From an uncultured Bacteroidales bacterium (GTDB lineage: Bacteria > Bacteroidota > Bacteroidia > Bacteroidales > Paludibacteraceae), in the NCBI GenBank assembly GCA_900542355.1, contig UQNE01000011.1, positions 1 to 64,000 of the forward strand: a DNA stretch of 64,000 bases, written 5' to 3'. The translations under genes were made by a program, and so were the position numbers. Below are positions 9,048 to 18,107 of this stretch, in pieces (the stretch's first letter is position 1; every line of letters begins with the position of its first letter). The notes under the pieces were generated by a model. The model was not told where the DNA came from and made no database searches. It worked only from the letters and a program-made list of their open reading frames with translations.

Positions 9048-9182
9048 ATGTTGATGACAAATAATAACATATTGCACACTGCTACTCCTATATATATAGT
9101 AGGCGGCTATCTCCAACCGACATTTTGTACAACTGCACAAACCGCTACACCTATGTATAGTACCAAGTTATGTGCCGTATAA
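9048..9182 (+). CDS. Candidate 44-residue protein within an orphan ~205-nt transcript
   Basis: The unit from the promoter (start near 9020) to the terminator holds one small open frame beginning MLMTNNNILHTATPIY and ending MYSTKLCAV. An AAGGGGA run lies 14 nt upstream of the ATG, a long spacing for a ribosome-binding site. The peptide has a TATPIY/TATPMY internal echo and two Cys, but no clear signal or membrane segment. The RNA could equally be non-coding. I do not recognise it. Confidence 0.35.
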   Translation: MLMTNNNILHTATPIYIVGGYLQPTFCTTAQTATPMYSTKLCAV

Positions 9183-9189
9183 ACCTATC

Positions 9190-9226
9190 AGACGCTCTGC
9201 CCCACTATGGGAACGGCGTCTTTTTT
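9190..9226 (+). terminator. Intrinsic terminator of the orphan transcript
   Basis: AGACGC/GCGTCT stem with a 20-nt loop that itself contains CCCACTATGGG, then six T. It ends the unit started at 8983-9014. Confidence 0.75.
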
Positions 9227-9366
9227 ATTAGGTTAATCCCCACACGACCCGATACATAACACTTTCACACTGCCCCCAACGCATAATCCCCGCTTGCTGC
9301 CCCCGAGCAACAACCGCTAAAACGACTAAAACTAATCTTTATACAAACTATTAAAATCTTTTCATT

Positions 9367-10935
9367 ATGAAAAAGTTATCCATTTTATTCGCTGTGCTGA
9401 TGGCATGCACATTGTCATTTGCGCAAACAGATTACTCGAAGACATACACGAGTAATGCTGCTCTGAAAGCAGGAGATAATGCTTCTGCCGCTCAGATTGT
9501 CATTGGAGAGACTACCGTTGATGGTATGAAAGCAGGCACATCAAAAAAAGCAGGCTCTATCAAGATTACCGTTCCTGCTAATTCGACGAACTTGCACATC
9601 CACGCCATTGCCTGGAAGGGGGAAAACGGTGCTACAGTTACAATCACAGGTGCAACTTGCGTACCTGCTTCTTTGACATTGGCTGACAATAGTGGCATCA
9701 CGAACAACTCTCCGTTTACAATTTCCAGTGATATGCTTGACGATTACTACTTCAATGTAGCATTGGCAGGCCTTACAGCAGAAACCGAATTGACACTTTC
9801 TTGCGATAAACGCTTTGTTGTATTTGGCGTAAATGCAGTAGAAACTGCGGAAGTTCCTGCTACCGCTATTGCATTAGACCAAACAACTTTGGAAATGGAG
9901 CAATACAAAAGTGCTAAACTGACTGCTACACTCACTCCTGCAGACGCAACTACCACCGTTACTTGGACTTCTTCCAACGAGGCTGTCGCTACTGTTAGCA
10001 GCAAGGGTGTTATCTCTGCTCTCACCACCGGTACTACCACTATCACCGCTACTGCAGGTGAACTGACCGCAACTTGCGCAATCACCGTAAAAGAAGCAAC
10101 TGCTATCACTTGCGCTCAAGCAGTGGAGATTGCTAAGACTGTTTCTGCGAACAACGAAGTTGCTGCCGGCGGCAAATATGTCATCCGTGGTTATGTTACA
10201 GCATTGCAAGGCACACCTGCTACCGACTTTGAAAAATATGGTAACTACTCCGTTTGGATGGCTGACACCAAAGATGGTGGCAAGGTATTTGAAGCATACC
10301 AAGTAGCACCAACTGACGGAAAGACTATTGCTGCTGTAGGTGACTATGTAGAGGTTATTGGTGATATTACCAAATACAATACAACTTATGAAACAGTGGG
10401 TAAAACAGGTACAATCACAGTTATTGCGGAGCCTGTAGAGCCTACCACTCCCACCTATTGCCAAACAGAAGTAGGGCACTTCCTTGCTGAAAATGCAGAC
10501 CCCAACTCCTATATACTCCTCTCTATCGGTTCTAAGGACGGCAAGACTATCGTTCGTATCGACCAAGATACCGAGAAGAACACCCAGATGTTCGACTACC
10601 TGCAAGTTACGGGTCTTGTTACCGCCGGTGCTGATGTAACCGAAGGTGGCGAAAAGGCTATGGCTGTTGAGTTTGATACTCCTGCTGCTGACGCAGAAGG
10701 CAACATCACACTCGAGATTCTTTGGAGTACCATTGGATGGGAAGGTCGTTGGATGATTCAGAACCTCAAAGTATCGGCTACCGCTGAGTGCGAACACGCA
10801 GTATTGGTAGGTCCGGGTTCGGCTATCAACAACGCTACAATCGAGAGCAATGTTGTTAAACGCATTGAGAACGGTGTTCTCGTTATCGAGAAAGACGGCG
10901 TTCGCTACAATGCACAAGGCGTAAAACTCAACTAA
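9367..10935 (+). CDS. Secreted protein with BIG2/Ig-like domain and short C-terminal tail
   Basis: 522 residues. Signal peptide MKKLSILFAVLMACTLSFA is followed by a beta-rich N-terminal domain (25-165). A bacterial Ig-like group 2 domain spans about 168-245 (TTLEMEQYKSAKLTATLTPA, VTWTSSNEAVATVS, GTTTITATAG). An OB-fold-like region follows at 250-360 (YVIRGYVTAL...GDYVEVIGDI), then an unassigned beta domain. The last residues KRIENGVLVIEKDGVRYNAQ match the tails of the proteins at 42882 and 46164. No enzyme motif was seen; surface adhesion or binding is plausible. Start follows a typical AT-rich Bacteroidetes leader. No consensus promoter was found between 9227 and 9366. Confidence 0.75.
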   Translation: MKKLSILFAVLMACTLSFAQTDYSKTYTSNAALKAGDNASAAQIVIGETTVDGMKAGTSKKAGSIKITVPANSTNLHIHAIAWKGENGATVTITGATCVPASLTLADNSGITNNSPFTISSDMLDDYYFNVALAGLTAETELTLSCDKRFVVFGVNAVETAEVPATAIALDQTTLEMEQYKSAKLTATLTPADATTTVTWTSSNEAVATVSSKGVISALTTGTTTITATAGELTATCAITVKEATAITCAQAVEIAKTVSANNEVAAGGKYVIRGYVTALQGTPATDFEKYGNYSVWMADTKDGGKVFEAYQVAPTDGKTIAAVGDYVEVIGDITKYNTTYETVGKTGTITVIAEPVEPTTPTYCQTEVGHFLAENADPNSYILLSIGSKDGKTIVRIDQDTEKNTQMFDYLQVTGLVTAGADVTEGGEKAMAVEFDTPAADAEGNITLEILWSTIGWEGRWMIQNLKVSATAECEHAVLVGPGSAINNATIESNVVKRIENGVLVIEKDGVRYNAQGVKLN

Positions 10936-10958
10936 TCGCCTATTCCTCTTGCGCAGAA

Positions 10959-10997
10959 GCGATGTGGGACATCCTTTTAGGTTTCCTCCCACATCGC
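10959..10997 (+). terminator. Hairpin after the Ig-like protein gene
   Basis: 11-bp arms GCGATGTGGGA/TCCCACATCGC, 24 nt after the stop. No T-run follows, so it may be a 3' mRNA protector ahead of the terminator at 11007. Confidence 0.5.
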
Positions 10998-11006
10998 TCT
11001 ACCAAT

Positions 11007-11046
11007 AAAAAAGCGCAGGTTGCCCACAAGCAACCTGCGCTTTTTT
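11007..11046. terminator. Bidirectional terminator between the 9.4-kb gene and trmD
   Basis: Perfect stem AAGCGCAGGTTGC/GCAACCTGCGCTT with loop CCACAA, A-run on one side and T-run on the other. It serves the convergent genes on both strands. Confidence 0.9.
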
Positions 11047-11111
11047 ATATAGGTTATCAACCCTACCTTACATCACAATACTTGCCAAACTTAAGGCAAT
11101 CTTTTTGTGGA

Positions 11112-11792
11112 TTACTCCTCGTCTAAGAGGTCGGGGCGGCGTTCGCGGGTATGGCGAATAGATTCTTCGTACAGCCACTCCTCTATCTTCGCTTGGTTGC
11201 CCGATAGCAAAATATCGGGCACACGCCAACCCTTGTACTCTGCAGGACGAGTATAGACTCCCGGTTCGAGCAGACCATCTTGAAACGAATCACTCAGTGC
11301 ACTCGTCTCATCGCCCAATGCCCCCGGCAGCAGGCGCACAATAGCGTCGGTCATCATCGCTGCGGGCATCTCACCGCCCGTCAGTACAAAATCGCCTATT
11401 GTATATTCTTTGGTAATGAGATGATCACGCACACGCTGATCTACCCCCTTGTAGTGTCCGCAAAGGATGATGATATTCTCCGCCAACGACAGGCGATTGG
11501 CTTCACGCTGCGTAAAACGCTCTCCGTCGGGCGCAGTAAAGATAATCTCATCGTAGTGTCGCTCCGAGGTCAACTTGCTGATAATACGGTCGATAGGCTC
11601 TATCTGCAGTACCATGCCTGCGCCGAAACCGAACGCATAATCGTCCACTTTGCGGTGTTTATCTAAAGTGTAATCACGCAAGTTGTGTACATATATCTCA
11701 GCGAGCCCTTTGTCTTTGGCACGCTGTACGATTGAGTGGTTGAGCGGCGACTCTAACAACTCCGGACAAGCAGAAATAATATCTATTCGCAT
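11112..11792 (-). CDS. trmD: tRNA (guanine-37-N1)-methyltransferase
   Basis: SPOUT-class enzyme that makes m1G37 in tRNAs with GG at 36-37 and so prevents +1 frameshifting. 226 residues, the usual length. Visible: MRIDIISACPELLESPLNHS at the start, YAFGFGAGMVLQ near 53, the knotted SAM-site region IILCGHYKGVDQRV near 110, IGDFVLTGGE near 132 and a C-terminal RERRPDLL. The family consensus near 53 is usually GGGAGM; here GFGAGM. Separated from yidD by 147 nt. Confidence 0.97.
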   Translation of the reverse strand: MRIDIISACPELLESPLNHSIVQRAKDKGLAEIYVHNLRDYTLDKHRKVDDYAFGFGAGMVLQIEPIDRIISKLTSERHYDEIIFTAPDGERFTQREANRLSLAENIIILCGHYKGVDQRVRDHLITKEYTIGDFVLTGGEMPAAMMTDAIVRLLPGALGDETSALSDSFQDGLLEPGVYTRPAEYKGWRVPDILLSGNQAKIEEWLYEESIRHTRERRPDLLDEE

Positions 11793-11939
11793 AAGCCTAT
11801 ATATTCAGTTTTAATGATGTGCAGATACTCGCATCTACTACCCAATCATTGGGTATTTACCTCCCTTACATACACAATAACGGAAAAAGCACAGGTCATA
11901 AAAGAGCCATCGTCAGGTGCTTCGCTTTCTATCCCTATC

Positions 11940-12167
11940 TTAGGGCACGGGGTCATAGCCCGAACCGCCCCACGGATTACAGCGCAATATGCGCTTGATA
12001 CCCAGCCATGTACCTTTGAATATGCCATATTTCATCACTGCTTCCACCATATATTGGCTGCAAGTAGGCGTATATCGGCACGACGGAGGCGTGAGCGGCG
12101 AGATACAATAGCGGTAGAAATAGACCGGCAACAAAAATATCTTACGGATAAAACGCTTCATTATCAA
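11940..12167 (-). CDS. yidD: Membrane protein insertion efficiency factor YidD
   Basis: 75 residues. Small membrane-associated protein with the family core ISPLTPPSCRYTPTCSQYM and WLGIKRILRCNPWGGSGYDP. It aids YidC-dependent insertion. It lies 34 nt after rnpA, the conserved rnpA-yidD order of bacteria. Confidence 0.96.
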   Translation of the reverse strand: MIMKRFIRKIFLLPVYFYRYCISPLTPPSCRYTPTCSQYMVEAVMKYGIFKGTWLGIKRILRCNPWGGSGYDPVP

Positions 12168-12201
12168 TCTCTTATGTTTCTTACTACTCCCTAAGCAATG
12201 C

Positions 12202-12669
12202 TTAGTGTGTATTCCCGCCGGGTTTCCTTAGCGTTTGGTTTGCTTTCTCGGTAGGTTTACCCGGTGCAGAATGCGCCTTATCAGTATGGTACCCCGGTGC
12301 TTTGCGTACTTTCTCGGAGGGGTTTCCTCCGGCGAGCCGTGTCAGAGCCTTGCGCATGGCACGCTCTATGGTGGCATAGTCTTGTTTCTGACGGTCGATA
12401 TAGTTAACGGCTATCCTGAATTGTGCATTCCCCAACAGATGTTTCTGCAAGCGGTAGGTTTCACGCATCTGCCTGCGCAGACGATTACGATCCACAGCGT
12501 GCTTAAAGAGCGACTTAGACGCCCATATCAGCACCTGTGTGGTGTCGTCCTCGGCAGGCGCATAAGTAATACGCAAAGGCCACACCACAAAGTGCTTGCC
12601 CGTAGCGTACAACTGCTTGATATGCAACTGACCGCAAAGTTTCTCTGTTTTAGGGAAGGTATGATTCAC
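12202..12669 (-). CDS. rnpA: Ribonuclease P protein component
   Basis: 155 residues. Protein subunit of RNase P, which matures tRNA 5' ends. The RNA-binding motif FKHAVDRNRLRRQMRETYRL lies near residue 55. The C-terminal ~35 residues (PSEKVRKAPGYHTDKAHSAP...) are an extra basic low-complexity tail. Starts 7 nt after hemD on the same strand and precedes yidD. Confidence 0.94.
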   Translation of the reverse strand: MNHTFPKTEKLCGQLHIKQLYATGKHFVVWPLRITYAPAEDDTTQVLIWASKSLFKHAVDRNRLRRQMRETYRLQKHLLGNAQFRIAVNYIDRQKQDYATIERAMRKALTRLAGGNPSEKVRKAPGYHTDKAHSAPGKPTEKANQTLRKPGGNTH

Positions 12670-12676
12670 ACGCTTA

Positions 12677-13417
12677 TCAGTTGTTGTGTTTCTCCAGATA
12701 GTCGGCTATAGCCGCAGTAATCGACTGGAACTCGGGCGAAGGAACGCATATATCGGCATGCATACCCAAGTTCTCCAGTGCTTGTGCTGTATTGGCTCCA
12801 TACGCTGCAATCACCGTGTTGCCCTGCTCAAAATTAGGGAAATTCTCGCGGATAGACTTTGCACCGGCGGGAGTAAACAGGGCAATCATATCATAATCGA
12901 ACGGATCGGTGCCCCACTCGGTTGATACGGTGCGGTACATTATCGCAGGTTTTACCTCTATGTTGTTTTGGGCAAACATATTCAGTTGATCCTGGTTGTG
13001 TATATCCGACAGAACCATCAGATACTTCTCATTAGGACGACGGTGCATAGCGGGCAGCAACTCCTCAAAGCGATTGTTTTCGCTATAAAAGACCTTTCGC
13101 TTACGATACTGGATAAACTTCTGCAGATAGTTGCCTACCGACTCGGAGATGCAGTAATAGTGCATCGAGTCAGGTACGGCTATACGCATTTCATCACACA
13201 AGCGGAAATAGTGTTCACTGCTTAGGCGCGAGTTGAGTATCACCGCCGTATAATCCAAGGGATTGATGTGTTGCTGACGGAACTCGCGTGCGCTAAGTCC
13301 CTCTACATGAATGAGTTGGCGGAAGTCGAACTGCACACCAAACTGCGTCTCCATAGCCGCATAAGGATTACGCTCCGTAGCGGGACGAGGTTGAGAAATC
13401 AGAATCTTTCGTATCAT
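12677..13417 (-). CDS. hemD: Uroporphyrinogen-III synthase
   Basis: 246 residues. Cyclises hydroxymethylbilane with ring-D inversion in heme/siroheme synthesis. The family is weakly conserved. Recognised by the N-terminal ILISQPRP, the two-lobe layout, YMVLSDI at the lobe start and the C-terminal FTPAGAKSIRENFP...VIAAYGANTAQALENLGM. Neighbour context (DUF4271 upstream, rnpA downstream) agrees with the order I know from Bacteroides-type genomes. Confidence 0.85.
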   Translation of the reverse strand: MIRKILISQPRPATERNPYAAMETQFGVQFDFRQLIHVEGLSAREFRQQHINPLDYTAVILNSRLSSEHYFRLCDEMRIAVPDSMHYYCISESVGNYLQKFIQYRKRKVFYSENNRFEELLPAMHRRPNEKYLMVLSDIHNQDQLNMFAQNNIEVKPAIMYRTVSTEWGTDPFDYDMIALFTPAGAKSIRENFPNFEQGNTVIAAYGANTAQALENLGMHADICVPSPEFQSITAAIADYLEKHNN

Positions 13418-13441
13418 ATTATTTTTCTTTTAGTCAAACTA

Positions 13442-14113
13442 TCACATACTCATATACTCCACTATATAGTCTGCGCCAACCAGCAGCACCAGCAGCGGCA
13501 GCACCTCTAAAGTGAGCACATAGAGCAATATATATAATAGTGAGCGTATATCTACACAGAATACGCGTATCCATTTTATGCAAATCAGCACCAATGCCAC
13601 TACGGCACATCCGCCCAATACCCATCGCACCACCTCTTGATTGCCTACACGCAACAGGCACAGCGATGCCGTATAGAAGAGAATACAGATGACCGTCTGC
13701 ATATTGTTGCGGTGTGTAGAGAGTTGCGCCAAGCGCTTGCTGATACCAAAGGTATAGTTCACCAATGCCGACACTGCCCATTTAATCACATCTACGCATA
13801 GCACCAATGCGAAAGTAAGCATATAGGTAGCAAAGCGGAAATCGCCCCCGCGGTAGGTGAACAAATATAGTGCCATCGCAAACGAACCGATACAAAACAC
13901 CGTGATAATCAGTTGCTCCAATATGTTCTGTTGTGCATCTCCATAGGCACGCTCCATCTTGGAGAACAGCGTGGAGAAAGCCTGCACTATTGCCCCGCGT
14001 TGCACAATCTCCGCCAACACGCAGCATAGCAACAGGCACAACATTACCCACGCCACCCAAGGTGCGGAGATAGGAGATGATATGTGCGGTAAGACATACA
14101 CGGATATGAGCAA
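13442..14113 (-). CDS. DUF4271 multi-pass membrane protein
   Basis: 223 residues with about six hydrophobic segments (WVAWVMLCLLLCCVLAEIV near 20, the 75-120 region, ICILFYTASLCLLRV, VLGGCAVVALVLICI, LLYILLYVLTLEVLPLLVLL). Matches the Bacteroidetes DUF4271 family by topology and by position before hemD. Function unknown. Gaps to its neighbours are 21 and 24 nt, so it is co-transcribed with the U32 gene and hemD. Confidence 0.7.
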   Translation of the reverse strand: MLISVYVLPHISSPISAPWVAWVMLCLLLCCVLAEIVQRGAIVQAFSTLFSKMERAYGDAQQNILEQLIITVFCIGSFAMALYLFTYRGGDFRFATYMLTFALVLCVDVIKWAVSALVNYTFGISKRLAQLSTHRNNMQTVICILFYTASLCLLRVGNQEVVRWVLGGCAVVALVLICIKWIRVFCVDIRSLLYILLYVLTLEVLPLLVLLVGADYIVEYMSM

Positions 14114-14134
14114 TTAAAGATTACGGGTTGCTAA

Positions 14135-15412
14135 TTAGTCTGTTTGGGTGGCTCTCAGCACAAAGAGTTTGTCGCCTCGGTGGAGCGTCTTTTCTGTTTT
14201 GAGAGAGAAATATGCGCCCTTTTTGATTTCCTCTTTGCGTTCCCCTTTGGCATTGTGGATATCGTGCGCCACTACCTCGTAAGCCCCCGTGGTCTCGCCC
14301 GTTACCAGCAGTTCATCACCTTCGCATACCCTATCAACAGCCTCAATAAAGAATTCGGCAACGCCTATATTCTTAAAGAAGTTGGTACATTTGCCCGCAT
14401 ACACTTTGCGGCGGGTGGCTCGGCTGCCATACGAATGTGTCCATTCGCCTAATCGCTGTCCCTGATAGTAGCCGTCCCAAAAACCTCTGTTGAATACACG
14501 AGCAAGGCGCGTATTCCAATCGTCTATGCGAGGTAGGATCAGTGCGTCATCGGCATACTCGCCCCGCTGCCAAGCCTCTACTGCTTCACGATAGCAAGAC
14601 ACCACCGTCTGCACATATTCGGCTCCTCGCGCACGCCCTTCTATCTTGAGTACACGCACCCCCGCATCGAGCATCTTATTGAGGAAATGAATAGTTTTCA
14701 AGTCCTTCGGCGACATGATATACTGATTATCTACCTCCAATTCGAGGTCAGACTCTTTATCTTTTACGATATATCCTCGGCGGCAAACCTGCATACAAGC
14801 CCCGCGATTGGCACTGTAGCCGAGATTATTCAGACTCAGATAGCACTTGCCCGATACCGCCATACACAATGCACCATGGCAGAACATCTCTATGCGCAGC
14901 AACTCTCCTTTGGGTCCGCAGATATGTTGCTCTATGATGTCTCGGTGGATCGACGCTACCTGCGCCATATTGAGTTCCCTTGCCAGCACCACCACATCGG
15001 CGAACTGCGCATAGAAGCGCAGTGCTTCGGTATTGGCGATATTGAGTTGAGTAGAGAGGTGTATCTCCACTCCTTGCGAACGAGCGTATTGCATTACGGC
15101 AATATCGCTCGCAATGATGGCATCTAAGCCTGCAGCCTTAGCATTATCTACTATCGTATGCATAAGCGGCAAGTCCTCGGGGTACATCACGGTATTGAGT
15201 GTGAGATAGGTCTTTACTCCCGCCTCACGACATATTGCTACAATCTTATGCAGGTCGTCGGTAGTAAAATTGGCAGACGAACGCGCCCGCATATTCAGAT
15301 ACTCAATACCGAAATAGACGCTGGTTGCGCCTGCTTGGATAGCCGCAGCCAACGATTCCCAACACCCCACGGGTGCCATTATCTCGATATGCTCTTTGGT
15401 TGTATTCTGCAT
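14135..15412 (-). CDS. U32-family peptidase/tRNA-hydroxylation-type protein
   Basis: Start taken at the ATG at 15412 (MQNTTKEHIEIMAPVG); an upstream in-frame start at 15463 would overlap asd. ~425 residues. Family motifs: APVGCWESLAAAIQAGATSVYFG, SDIAVMQYA, HLSTQLNIANTEAL near 140, the signature EMFCHGALCMAVSGKCYLS near 195 and the Cys-containing NRGACMQVCRRGY. This YegQ/TrhP-like group supports wobble-uridine hydroxylation in tRNA rather than collagen cleavage in studied members; the substrate here is inferred. Confidence 0.88.
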   Translation of the reverse strand: MQNTTKEHIEIMAPVGCWESLAAAIQAGATSVYFGIEYLNMRARSSANFTTDDLHKIVAICREAGVKTYLTLNTVMYPEDLPLMHTIVDNAKAAGLDAIIASDIAVMQYARSQGVEIHLSTQLNIANTEALRFYAQFADVVVLARELNMAQVASIHRDIIEQHICGPKGELLRIEMFCHGALCMAVSGKCYLSLNNLGYSANRGACMQVCRRGYIVKDKESDLELEVDNQYIMSPKDLKTIHFLNKMLDAGVRVLKIEGRARGAEYVQTVVSCYREAVEAWQRGEYADDALILPRIDDWNTRLARVFNRGFWDGYYQGQRLGEWTHSYGSRATRRKVYAGKCTNFFKNIGVAEFFIEAVDRVCEGDELLVTGETTGAYEVVAHDIHNAKGERKEEIKKGAYFSLKTEKTLHRGDKLFVLRATQTD

Positions 15413-15449
15413 TGGGTAGATATTCTGTATTGTGTTTACACACGCGCTG

Positions 15450-16463
15450 TCAACGGTTGGCATTGCGGTGTAGAATGATATACTCTGCTATCTGCACCGC
15501 ATTGAGGGCGGCGCCTTTGCGTATCTGGTCGCTTACGCACCAGAAACTCAGTCCGTTATCATCGGTCAAGTCTTTGCGTACCCGACCTACAAACACCTCA
15601 TCTCTGCCGCTCAAGAACAACGGCATCGGGTACTCTTTTTCATCGGGATTATCCATAAGGATACACCCTTTGGCGTTAGCAAAAGCCTGCTTAGCCTGCT
15701 CTACGGAAATGGGTTGTTCGGTCTCCACCCAAACACTCTCGGAGTGCGCACGCAGCGACGGAACACGCACGCAAGTAGCAGATACCCGCACATCGGAGTG
15801 CATGATCTTGCGTGTTTCGTTGTACATCTTCATCTCCTCTTTGGTGTATCCGTTGTCGGTGAAGACATCTACTTGCGGAATCATATTGTACGCCAGTTGA
15901 TACGGGAAACGCTCCACTGTAGGTGTTTCTCCTGCTATGATTTGCCGATATTGGTTCTCCAATTCGCGCATAGCCTGCATACCTGCACCGCTGGCTGCCT
16001 GATAGGTAGCCACATGCACACGGCGTATATGGCTCAAGTTCTCTATGGCTTGCAACGCCACAACCATCTGAATAGTAGTGCAGTTGGGGTTGGCAATGAT
16101 GCGGCGCGGGCAATCGAGCGCATCGGCTGCATTCACCTCCGGTACTACTAGCGGCACCCCTGCGTCCATGCGGAAAGCCGATGAATTGTCGATCAGCAGT
16201 GCGCCGTAGCGTGTGATATCGTCGGCATACTCGCGCGACACACCTGCGCCGGCAGACGCAAAGGCAATATCCACTCCTCGGAAGGCATCGCCATGCTCCA
16301 AGAGTTGCACTTGGTAGGGTTTATCTAAGAAAAGATATTCGGTTCCTGCACTGCGTGAGGAACCGAATAATCGAAGTTCGGTAATAGGAAAGTGGCGCTC
16401 GGCGAGCACTTTGAGCAATTCTTGTCCGACGGCGCCCGATGCGCCAACAATCGCAATAACCAT
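15450..16463 (-). CDS. asd: Aspartate-semialdehyde dehydrogenase
   Basis: 337 residues. NADPH-dependent reduction of aspartyl phosphate, feeding Lys/DAP, Met, Thr and Ile synthesis. N-terminal Rossmann motif VGASGAVGQELL, catalytic Cys in IANPNCTTIQMVVAL near 130, SGAGMQAMRELENQ near 160 and the substrate-binding RVPSLRAHSESVWVE near 240. First gene of the leftward asd-U32-DUF4271-hemD-rnpA-yidD run. Confidence 0.97.
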   Translation of the reverse strand: MVIAIVGASGAVGQELLKVLAERHFPITELRLFGSSRSAGTEYLFLDKPYQVQLLEHGDAFRGVDIAFASAGAGVSREYADDITRYGALLIDNSSAFRMDAGVPLVVPEVNAADALDCPRRIIANPNCTTIQMVVALQAIENLSHIRRVHVATYQAASGAGMQAMRELENQYRQIIAGETPTVERFPYQLAYNMIPQVDVFTDNGYTKEEMKMYNETRKIMHSDVRVSATCVRVPSLRAHSESVWVETEQPISVEQAKQAFANAKGCILMDNPDEKEYPMPLFLSGRDEVFVGRVRKDLTDDNGLSFWCVSDQIRKGAALNAVQIAEYIILHRNANR

Positions 16464-16481
16464 TTTAGTTTCCCCTTATTG

Positions 16482-16529
16482 AGAGAGAATAGACCGGCAA
16501 TTCCTATACAGGTGCCGCCCGTTCTCTCT
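16482..16529 (-). other. Long inverted repeat between the wHTH gene and asd
   Basis: Arms AGAGAGAA/TTCTCTCT surround a 32-nt centre that can form an inner GC stem. No T-run on the minus strand. It could be a processing site or a weak attenuator ahead of asd. Confidence 0.4.
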
Positions 16530-16542
16530 GATCCATACTCAA

Positions 16543-16740
16543 TTATTGCAGCGCAATAGTTGTATCTGCATCGGTAACGGTGAAGGCGATTTTGCCTTCG
16601 CGTGCCAACCAACCGAGAGCCATGTTCAGATCAGCCTCTTTCAGTTTGGTTGCTTTCTTAAGAGCCTTGGTTGTGAGTGCACCGCCTTGCAGTGCGTTCC
16701 AGATAATTCCGGCGTTCTCACCAATTTTAGTTGTAATCAT
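16543..16740 (-). CDS. Small winged-helix protein (DUF2582 type)
   Basis: 65 residues. Matches the short winged helix-turn-helix family PF10771: MITTKIGENAGIIWNALQ, a recognition region LTTKALKKATKLKEADLNMA and the wing LAREGKIAFTV. The whole protein is one wHTH domain with no effector domain, so a DNA-binding or architectural role is inferred. It lies between fabF and asd, 79 nt before asd. Confidence 0.8.
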   Translation of the reverse strand: MITTKIGENAGIIWNALQGGALTTKALKKATKLKEADLNMALGWLAREGKIAFTVTDADTTIALQ

Positions 16741-16850
16741 ACGACAAATACCTTTAATTAGTTAGTTAATAGAGAGTTTGCACTCTCGTGTATGTACTTC
16801 AACAATAGATGGGTCAGCAATTTGTTTTGCCTTGCGCATTCGTAGAAGCG

Positions 16851-18107
16851 TTACCACTTCTTGAACGCCAAACAAGCGTTGTGTCCTCCGAAGCCGAAAG
16901 TATTACTCAGGGCGTAACGAAGGTCGCGTTTCTGCGCTTGTCCGAAGGTCAGATTGAGGCGATAATCGATATTGGGGTCATCATCTCCGTCTGCGTGGTT
17001 GATAGTAGGCGGCACTATTCCTTCTTTGAGTGCCAGTATGGTAGCGATAGCCTCCACTGCACCTGTGGCACCGAGCAGATGTCCTGTCATCGACTTGGTA
17101 GAATCTAAGCACATTTCATAGGCGTGCTTACCGAATACCGACTGAATGGCTTTGAGTTCCGCCACATCGCCCAACGGCGTAGAGGTGCCGTGTGTATTGA
17201 TGTAATCGACCTCTTCGGGAGTTATGCCTGCGTCTTGTATCGCCAGTTGCATCACCCGCTGTGCGCCGTGTGCCTCCGGATCGGGGGCGGTGAGATGATA
17301 GGCGTCTGAAGTCATACCGTTGCCCACCATCTCGGCGTATATCTTTGCACCGCGTGCTTTGGCGTGCTCGTACTCCTCTAAGACGAGGCAGCCTGCTCCC
17401 TCGCCTAAGACAAAGCCGTCGCGCGAAGCGGAGAAAGGTCGGCATGCCGTTTCGGGCGAATCGTTGTTGGTAGAGAGTGCGTGCATAGCGTTGAATCCGC
17501 CTACGCCCGACGGAGTGATACAAGCCTCTGCGCCACCCGTAAGCAGCACATCGGCGCGCCCCATACGGATGGTATCAAACGCCTGCGCAATAGCGTGCGT
17601 GGAAGAAGCACATGCCGACGAAACGGCGAAACTCGGTCCTTTCAGTCCGAACATCAAGGATATATGCCCCGCACCTATACTTAAGATGACTTTAGGAATA
17701 TAAAATGGGTTGAAGTGAGGTGTTCCGTCGCCCTTAGCGTAGTCGATAAACTCACTTTCGAAGGTCTTTAGTCCGCCCATACCGCTCCCCCATATCACGC
17801 CGATACGCTCGCGATTCTCCTGCTCCATATCGAGCATAGAATCGTCTATTGCCTCTTTGGCTACCCACACGGAGAATTGGGCATATCGGTCTAACCTTGC
17901 AGCGGCTTTTCGGTCGAGCAGAGCAGTAGGATCAAAGCCTTTGACCTCTGCGGCGAAGTGCGTACGAAACAAGGTGGTGTCGAATTGCGTAATCTGTCCA
18001 ACGCCGTTTCGCCCTTCTTTGAGCGCACACCACATATCCGCCACATTGTTCCCTACGGGCGTCAGTGCACCTAATCCGGTTATTACAACTCGTTTTAGTT
18101 CTTTCAT
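16851..18107 (-). CDS. fabF: 3-oxoacyl-[acyl-carrier-protein] synthase II
   Basis: Condenses malonyl-ACP with acyl-ACP in fatty-acid elongation. Start is the ATG at 18107 (MKELKRVVITGLGALTPVG); the open frame extends 10 codons further up without support. ~418 residues. Catalytic Cys in the SACASSTHAIAQAFD motif near 165, His in NTHGTSTPLGD near 305, His in KSMTGHLLGATGAVE near 340 and the C-terminal SNTFGFGGHNACLAF. acpP lies 241 nt upstream on the same strand, the usual FAS gene pairing. Confidence 0.97.
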   Translation of the reverse strand: MKELKRVVITGLGALTPVGNNVADMWCALKEGRNGVGQITQFDTTLFRTHFAAEVKGFDPTALLDRKAAARLDRYAQFSVWVAKEAIDDSMLDMEQENRERIGVIWGSGMGGLKTFESEFIDYAKGDGTPHFNPFYIPKVILSIGAGHISLMFGLKGPSFAVSSACASSTHAIAQAFDTIRMGRADVLLTGGAEACITPSGVGGFNAMHALSTNNDSPETACRPFSASRDGFVLGEGAGCLVLEEYEHAKARGAKIYAEMVGNGMTSDAYHLTAPDPEAHGAQRVMQLAIQDAGITPEEVDYINTHGTSTPLGDVAELKAIQSVFGKHAYEMCLDSTKSMTGHLLGATGAVEAIATILALKEGIVPPTINHADGDDDPNIDYRLNLTFGQAQKRDLRYALSNTFGFGGHNACLAFKKW

